DNA of 35,367 bases, taken from positions 1 through 35,367 of the forward strand of contig JAFPYX010000100.1 of the NCBI GenBank assembly GCA_017417585.1. Direction: 5' to 3'. Shown here one piece after another: positions 30,954 through 35,367 of the stretch. The stretch is from Victivallales bacterium. GTDB lineage: Bacteria; Verrucomicrobiota; Lentisphaeria; Oligosphaerales; Oligosphaeraceae. Within the stretch, counting starts at the first letter, position 1, and each line of letters opens with the position of its first letter. The notes beneath the pieces are model-generated. The model was not told the origin of the DNA. It ran no database searches and saw only the letters and a program-made list of their open reading frames with translations. Made by a program: the position numbers and the translations under genes.

Positions 30954-33900
30954 CTACGGTTTCAGGTGAATGAGCGTGGCGGTATACCCCTTGATAGGAA
31001 CAGTGAGGCGGTTGCCGTCGTCCACCGGTAGTGTTTCGCCGGTCTCGGCATCGGTGGCAGTGAATTTGCCCGGCAGGACAAATTGCCCTTCGGCATCTTC
31101 CGCGCCCAGGTTTCCGATGAGCAGCAGTGCTTCGCCGTCAACGCGACGGACGAAGGTGCAGCGGACCTTTTCGGTGAGTTGACGGACGGGATTTGCGGCG
31201 TCCCAGCAGGGGAAGACCTGCGTGTCGGGTTCACCATAGCCGAATTCAAAGACCTTGTCGCGCAAGGTGAAGTAGCGTTCGGTGCGGGAGAGTCCGGAGT
31301 CATGCTGGGAGAGCAACCCGTAGGGATAGCAGAGCGCCATCAGGCTTTCGGTGGCAGCGGTGCCATTGGAGCCGCTGGAGTTCATTAGCACCATCGGAGT
31401 GGCACCAGTCTGGGTGCCCAGCGTGTTGGTGACGAGATAGGCATTGGAGAAGCGCTCGGGGAAGGGGCGGTCGCCGAAATTCATCTCCCAGTCAAGGGCG
31501 TGGGAGGCAAGCGAGAGCCAGGGCACCACATTGCAGTCCGTCTCGTGAATCATCAGCATCGGCCGGCCATTCAGCATAAAACCTTCTTCGTAGGAGACGG
31601 TTGCGGAACGCCGGATCAGCTCGCGGATCTTGAAGAATGGCCAGTATGTACCAGTGTTCTCGCCGTAGGGGTTAAGAGCGGGATCGATCCAGCAGGAGTC
31701 ATAGAGATTGTCCAGGTAGAGTCCCCAGAAGCCGTACTTCATCATACGCAAGGAGTTCCAAAGCAGGAAGTCGCAGTAGTTTGGGTCGGCGTGGCAGCTG
31801 TATTCGTCGCGGTAGCTCTTGGAAGGCCGCCACTCTCCGCCGTACCACTCGTCCACATACATGTCGCGTTCTGGCCAGCTGGGGCAGCACGCGCGGGGAT
31901 TCATGTAAACCAAATTGATTTGAGTGTTCCGCCAGAAGCGGCATCCCTGCCACATACGCGTCACGAGGTCGTCGCCGGGTTCCGTCTCGCCTTTGTTCCA
32001 GATGCTGAAGTTCTCATCGGTGAGGTGGTTTTTCGCAAGATACTCCTGGGCAAATTGACGGACCTCCGCCTCGCTCTCCCACTGGTTTTTCGTGAGATAC
32101 TCGATGAAGGACCAGTCGTCGTTGGGCACCTGGCAGATGCCGTCGTCAACCCGCATGCACAGGAAGCGTGCGTAGTTGTTGAGACCGGTCATGAAATTCA
32201 CTGTCTGCTTGGGATTTCGGGCGTTGTACATCGAGCCGTATTGGTTGCGCCACCCGGTGTCCTGTGGACGCGTGGGCGTGGGCTGGAAAGCAAGCACGTA
32301 TTCCCTCGGCGCGTCCAGCGTGAAGGGCTTGTTCGCCAGATTCAGGCGGAAGACCGCCGTGTTGCCCTTGCGGATGAGTTCCTGCGCCGAGGTCTCCGGC
32401 ACGCGCTCCCAGTTGGCGGGAGACTCGCAGACGAAGGCCAGGCCCTTGTAGATCTCGCCAAACCAAATGTATGGGCGGAAGCCGTGGTGGTAGGGATGCG
32501 TCTGGCAGTCCTCCATGCTTGCCCAGATTACGCCGTCCTCCTGTGCGAGTTCGCGGTGGATGTTCTTGCGCATTCCGTTGCCCATTGCGCAGACATACTT
32601 CAGGTACTCCGCCTTCAGCGGGATGTCCAGCTGTGCGGAGTCAAGTTCCACGGAGCCATCGGTCGGCTCAATGGTCATCGTGACCTTGCAGAAGCCGTCG
32701 AAGTCGTATTCCTGTCGGATGAGGACGTTGATTTTGCCGCACTCCAGGCGGCTTTCCAAGGTAATGTGGTCGTCGGCCTGTTCCAGCAGTTCTGGTTCGC
32801 CGACCATCGCGGCCTCCTGTCCGCCCAGCCGCAATGCAACCGGCGCGGTCAACAGGTTCTCGCCTTGCGCGTAAATCGCATCCCAAAGTCCTCCACCCAG
32901 GTGGAAGCCGGTCTGGAGCGCCTGGACCTCGCGGTCACTGTACTTCAGCGGCACATACGGCGGGAGAACGACGCGCTTCGCGCCCAGCCCTAGTCCCTGC
33001 CACGGGAATTTCTGCACCGCGAAATCCCGTCGGGCCTCCTGAATGACCGCGCCTTTGGCGTCCATCACCTCCGCCACCAAGTCGTAGCGGCCTTCCGGCA
33101 ACTCCGGAAGATTCCAGCGATCCTGCAGGGCGTCGTTCCGTTTGGCGCATTTCTGGAGCGAGTGGACTTCGCCAGACTCGCCCACGATCTTGAAATTGAC
33201 CTGTGTTGCCTGGGCAAATTTCTCCGCCTTTGAGCAACTTACCTTGGCCTTGATGAAGCCGTAGGTGGGGTAGAACGCGAAGTCCAGCACGAAGGGTGGG
33301 TCGGGATCCACGAAGGCGCGGCCTTTTCCCTGTTCCCACGAGAAGGTCCGGCGGTACAAAGGCTTGCCATCCTGCACACAAGTCATCTCGGCCTCCAGAC
33401 GACGTTCCATCGGCTGGAGGATGGCACGTAGTACTGCAGTCACTTCTTGATCCGGAGCCGGTTCGAGCGTGGTATTCACGTTGCGGGGGACGTCAGTCGC
33501 CACCATCAACGCCTCCAGCGTCACCCGCGAGTCATCTACGCCGGGGTTCGCCACGGACCACTGGATTTCGTAGCCGTAGCCCTTCCAGCGCTTGCCAAAG
33601 GTCTTGAGGCCCGCCACGGGGAGGTTCTTTTGGGGAACGAAGGTGCCGGGGCCGTCTGGCGACCAGACGACGTGCTCCTCCAAATTCTGAAAGTCCCTTC
33701 CTACCTGAAGCTTGTATTCCTTGCCGTATTGCAGTTCCGCGATGCCGAAGGCCTGCCAGGGAATCGCCGCCTCGAACTCCAGGTATTCGCGCTGGGGGAC
33801 GGCACGCGAAACCACGCCATCCACGGCGCAAGCGCCTGTGGTGTCGAAGTCGATGCGCCGCATCGAATCACCCTCGCCGAACGCGACGAAGATACTTCCG

Positions 33901-34187
33901 GTCGAAGAGAGCAGCATCGGTCCTGGCGGCAACGCGCTCTGCTGCGCGATATAGAGATACTGGTCGTCATAGCCGATGTGATGATGCACATCACGCACGC
34001 TCATCAGACCGGTTTCCTGAGAGCAGGAGCCAAAACTGGGCGAGGCCATCCGCCACTCCACCGACCAGATGCGGCCGTCAATCTCGGGTGCCTGCGGCAT
34101 CGGAGACAACCGCAGGAACGCCGGCTCGGCAAAAATGACGCTCAGGAACGAAAACACGAAAAGGCTGAAAAGGGAAAGTCGTTTCAT
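30954..34187 (-). CDS. Large secreted DUF6067-like glycosidase-type protein with N-terminal CBM9-like domain
   Basis: The product is about 1,077 residues from the ATG at 34187, with a signal peptide (MKRLSLFSLFVFSFLSVIFA). Three ATG codons in a row precede Lys; AGGTG lies about 9 nt before the last and favours it or the one before. Residues about 30-200 form a CBM9-like sandwich (APEIDGRIWSVEWRMASPSF, GYDDQYLYIAQQS). A beta-rich region follows, then a barrel-like part (about 600-960) with WKGEG-like WNKGETEPGDD, FWGLYLDNLYDSCWID and MLMIHETDCNVVPW, where the Asp and Glu are candidate catalytic residues. A small C-terminal sandwich closes the chain. From memory it resembles DUF6067/GH123-related proteins; this needs a profile search. 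It follows IclR by 19 bp and opens the structural part of the operon. Confidence 0.8.
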   Translation of the reverse strand: MKRLSLFSLFVFSFLSVIFAEPAFLRLSPMPQAPEIDGRIWSVEWRMASPSFGSCSQETGLMSVRDVHHHIGYDDQYLYIAQQSALPPGPMLLSSTGSIFVAFGEGDSMRRIDFDTTGACAVDGVVSRAVPQREYLEFEAAIPWQAFGIAELQYGKEYKLQVGRDFQNLEEHVVWSPDGPGTFVPQKNLPVAGLKTFGKRWKGYGYEIQWSVANPGVDDSRVTLEALMVATDVPRNVNTTLEPAPDQEVTAVLRAILQPMERRLEAEMTCVQDGKPLYRRTFSWEQGKGRAFVDPDPPFVLDFAFYPTYGFIKAKVSCSKAEKFAQATQVNFKIVGESGEVHSLQKCAKRNDALQDRWNLPELPEGRYDLVAEVMDAKGAVIQEARRDFAVQKFPWQGLGLGAKRVVLPPYVPLKYSDREVQALQTGFHLGGGLWDAIYAQGENLLTAPVALRLGGQEAAMVGEPELLEQADDHITLESRLECGKINVLIRQEYDFDGFCKVTMTIEPTDGSVELDSAQLDIPLKAEYLKYVCAMGNGMRKNIHRELAQEDGVIWASMEDCQTHPYHHGFRPYIWFGEIYKGLAFVCESPANWERVPETSAQELIRKGNTAVFRLNLANKPFTLDAPREYVLAFQPTPTRPQDTGWRNQYGSMYNARNPKQTVNFMTGLNNYARFLCMRVDDGICQVPNDDWSFIEYLTKNQWESEAEVRQFAQEYLAKNHLTDENFSIWNKGETEPGDDLVTRMWQGCRFWRNTQINLVYMNPRACCPSWPERDMYVDEWYGGEWRPSKSYRDEYSCHADPNYCDFLLWNSLRMMKYGFWGLYLDNLYDSCWIDPALNPYGENTGTYWPFFKIRELIRRSATVSYEEGFMLNGRPMLMIHETDCNVVPWLSLASHALDWEMNFGDRPFPERFSNAYLVTNTLGTQTGATPMVLMNSSGSNGTAATESLMALCYPYGLLSQHDSGLSRTERYFTLRDKVFEFGYGEPDTQVFPCWDAANPVRQLTEKVRCTFVRRVDGEALLLIGNLGAEDAEGQFVLPGKFTATDAETGETLPVDDGNRLTVPIKGYTATLIHLKP

Positions 34188-34206
34188 CATCATAATCACC
34201 TAATTG

Positions 34207-34965
34207 CTAATTGCTAATTTCAAAAGTTGTTGCCACGCCAATGCGTGCCGCCGCCGCAAACAGCAGTTCCAGGCGTGACTTCAAATCCATCTTGCCGTAT
34301 GCCGTCTGGTGGTCGGAAAGCGCCAGTGCCGCCAGAACTTCGCCATTGGGAGTTGTCACTGGAACTGCCAACGACCAGGTGCCCTCCACGGATTCATTCT
34401 TGACCTCGGCGTAATGCGCCTCGGCGATTCTCTCACACAACTCCTCCAGTTGGGCGATGTCCGTCACCGTCTGGCTGGTGACCTGACGACGCTGGATGCG
34501 CCTAAGTAATCGCCGTCGGCTCTCGGCGTCCATCAGCGCCACCAATAGTCGGCCACTTGCCGTAGAATGAAGTTGGTCCGTCCAGTGCTGGGGCGGAAAA
34601 CGGAAGAAGTCGTCGCCACGCTGCAATAGGGACAGGCACAGCAACTTGTCGTTCTCAATGACGCCCAAAAAGACCGAACTGCCTGTCATGTCCCGCAATT
34701 CCTTCAGGATGGGTCGGCTTTTTTCCCGCAAAGTCTGCCAGTGGTCCGCCGCCTGACCAAGATAGAAACAGTGCGAGCCCAGACGATACCGCCGCGAGCC
34801 GTCCTGGCTGACCATCCCCTGAGCATAAAGCGCACGCAGGATGTTCCCCACCGTCTGTGGAGACAATCCCAGACGCTGCGCCAGCGTGCTCGGAGCCATG
34901 GTCTCCGGACTGCACTCCGCAAGGATGTCCAGGATTTTGACTGCCCTGTCTAACGACTGAATCAT
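34207..34965 (-). CDS. IclR-family transcriptional regulator
   Basis: The product is 252 residues from the ATG at 34965, the usual IclR length. The frame is open to 35058, but that part is AT-rich and overlaps the predicted promoter. Residues 1-65 are the winged helix-turn-helix (SLDRAVKILDILAE, APSTLAQRLGLSPQTVGNIL, YRLGSHCFYLG). The rest is the effector domain (LREKSRPILKELRDMTGSSVF, HSTASGRLLVAL, WSLAVPVTTPNGEVLAALAL). IclR proteins bind small catabolic ligands and often control the adjacent genes; three glycosidase-type genes follow on the same strand with short gaps. The ligand is unknown; a sugar or uronate from the degraded glycan is likely. AAAGG close to the ATG is a poor ribosome site. 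Confidence 0.92.
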   Translation of the reverse strand: MIQSLDRAVKILDILAECSPETMAPSTLAQRLGLSPQTVGNILRALYAQGMVSQDGSRRYRLGSHCFYLGQAADHWQTLREKSRPILKELRDMTGSSVFLGVIENDKLLCLSLLQRGDDFFRFPPQHWTDQLHSTASGRLLVALMDAESRRRLLRRIQRRQVTSQTVTDIAQLEELCERIAEAHYAEVKNESVEGTWSLAVPVTTPNGEVLAALALSDHQTAYGKMDLKSRLELLFAAAARIGVATTFEISN

Positions 34966-35003
34966 GCCTTTTTGAAAATGTTGTTTTTCTTGGAAGTTTT
35001 TGT

Positions 35004-35018
35004 TAATATACAATATTA
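35004..35018. promoter_or_regulatory. Palindromic operator candidate TAATAT-ACA-ATATTA
   Basis: A perfect inverted repeat with 6-bp arms and 3-nt centre overlaps the -10 hexamer of the predicted iclR promoter. IclR proteins bind palindromes of about this size, often at their own promoters, so autoregulation is plausible. AT-richness of the region raises the chance of coincidence. Confidence 0.5.
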
Positions 35019-35033
35019 TTTTATTTTCACCAA
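35005..35033 (-). promoter_or_regulatory. Predicted sigma-70 promoter of the IclR-glycosidase operon
   Basis: On the minus strand TTGGTG (35028-35033) and TATATT (35005-35010) are separated by 17 bp in an AT-rich segment. The -10 matches five of six consensus bases, the -35 only three. Transcription would start near 34998, giving a leader of about 33 nt before the regulator ATG at 34965. Confidence 0.5.
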
Positions 35034-35058
35034 AATTCGTCCTGAAAACATTCAACAA

Positions 35059-35232
35059 GTCTTACCTTCTTTCCCCAAGGACTATTTGCCCGATAATTCA
35101 AAATCTTTGCTCTGCCAGAAAAACTTCAGTATTGTGAATAAATTATGACATAGTAACGCCGTCTCAAATGTCGGAGCATTTGCGTTGCACGGGAATGGGT
35201 TGAAAATTGCCGGACATTTATGAATACTCACT
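35059..35232. other. Intergenic region without recognised features
   Basis: This stretch lies between the IclR promoter region and the putative insertion sequence end. I see no protein-like frame, tRNA-like fold or repeat in it. Confidence 0.5.
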
Positions 35233-35367
35233 AGTGTCCCGTAAAAATCAAAGATAGGAGGTTGAATCTAGCTTAAAATCAAAGAATTAAGTAGTCATTT
35301 TCGTGCGCGACGATTTGAAACGAGTATCTTTGCATCCTTACAAGAGGACTGCAAATGAACAGGGACA
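35233..35367 (+). mobile_element. Probable left end of an insertion sequence
   Basis: At 35234 the sequence GTGTCCCGTAAAAATC begins, which looks like the terminal inverted repeat of an IS (recalled as common in IS4-like elements of Bacteroidota and relatives). About 105 bp of AT-rich leader follow, then a GAGGA ribosome site and an ATG at 35355, where the window ends. Base composition differs from the flanking GC-rich genes. The right end is not in the window, so the inverted repeat and target duplication cannot be verified. Confidence 0.5.
35355..35367 (+). CDS. First codons of a probable transposase, cut by window end
   Basis: Only ATG AAC AGG GAC and one further base are present (Met-Asn-Arg-Asp). 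The start is supported by AAGAGGA eight bases upstream. The assignment to a transposase rests on the IS-like end 120 bp before it and not on protein sequence. Confidence 0.4.

Noticed and set aside
31500..32993. 497-codon plus-strand frame opposite the DUF6067-like gene
   Set aside because: Antisense shadow; the minus frame has signal peptide, CBM9-like domain and operon spacing.

Overview
The window is about 35 kb of GC-rich (by eye, high-50s percent) DNA from a Gram-negative, polysaccharide-degrading bacterium. Evidence for an outer membrane is a LolA-like chaperone, lipoproteins, an ADP-heptose-type nucleotidyltransferase and an LPS-type acyltransferase domain. The density of large secreted glycosidase-like proteins (GHL10, DUF6259-like and DUF6067-like barrels, a WbsX/GH99-like protein), secreted beta-sandwich proteins with chitobiase-C-like repeats, and short heptameric DNA repeats fits the Lentisphaerota/Verrucomicrobiota (PVC) group best, for example Victivallales. 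This placement is inference from gene content, not from a marker gene. TGA is a normal stop here: several intact genes end in it.

Layout. 1-202: a 14-bp (2 x 7) tandem array cut by the window edge. 250-2241 (minus): a rare fusion of an RfaE2-type cytidylyltransferase with a nitroreductase, and a SEC-C zinc-motif protein. 2545-8119 (plus): two paralogous secreted proteins with a common architecture, followed 5 bp later by a thioredoxin-thioredoxin-DsbD membrane protein. 8146-10500 (minus): a secreted GHL10-family glycosidase-like protein. 10611-11474 (plus): a PHP-domain phosphoesterase whose stop codon overlaps that of the convergent neighbour.

11471-18219 (minus): a tightly overlapping four-gene run, in the order MMPL exporter, hotdog thioesterase, ketosynthase, and a GT2-DUF2062-acyltransferase. 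This set recalls aryl-polyene/flexirubin lipid clusters. Two more genes of that kind (PaaK-like AMP ligase and LolA-like chaperone) lie on the other side, on the plus strand, embedded between GH78 and GH92 genes. The acyltransferase is interrupted by an in-frame TGA at a conserved glycine and also lacks the usual acidic residue of HX4(D/E). The MMPL gene carries two low-complexity coding insertions that match repeats elsewhere in the window. Between the halves lie two nearly identical small lipoprotein genes with a good promoter and a clear terminator.

18944-25215 (plus): GH78 alpha-L-rhamnosidase-like, AMP ligase, LolA and GH92 alpha-mannosidase-like. The last three overlap by 4 bp at each junction. 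25217-25276: paired REP-like hairpins between convergent operons. 25279-34965 (minus): an IclR regulator leading an operon of a DUF6067-like secreted protein, a WbsX/GH99-like protein and a 1.5-kb-residue DUF6259-like secreted protein. A likely sigma-70 promoter with an overlapping perfect palindrome lies upstream of IclR. 35233-35367: what looks like the left end of an insertion sequence with the first codons of its transposase.

How the genes may work together (inference): the IclR operon and GH78/GH92 look like a rhamnose/mannose-containing glycan utilisation locus without SusC/D or a visible transporter. The secreted barrel proteins would act outside the cytoplasm, while GH78 and GH92 lack signal peptides and would finish oligosaccharides inside. 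The lipid/polyene genes appear to be a separate envelope-lipid system that has been split and partly decayed by rearrangement in this neighbourhood.
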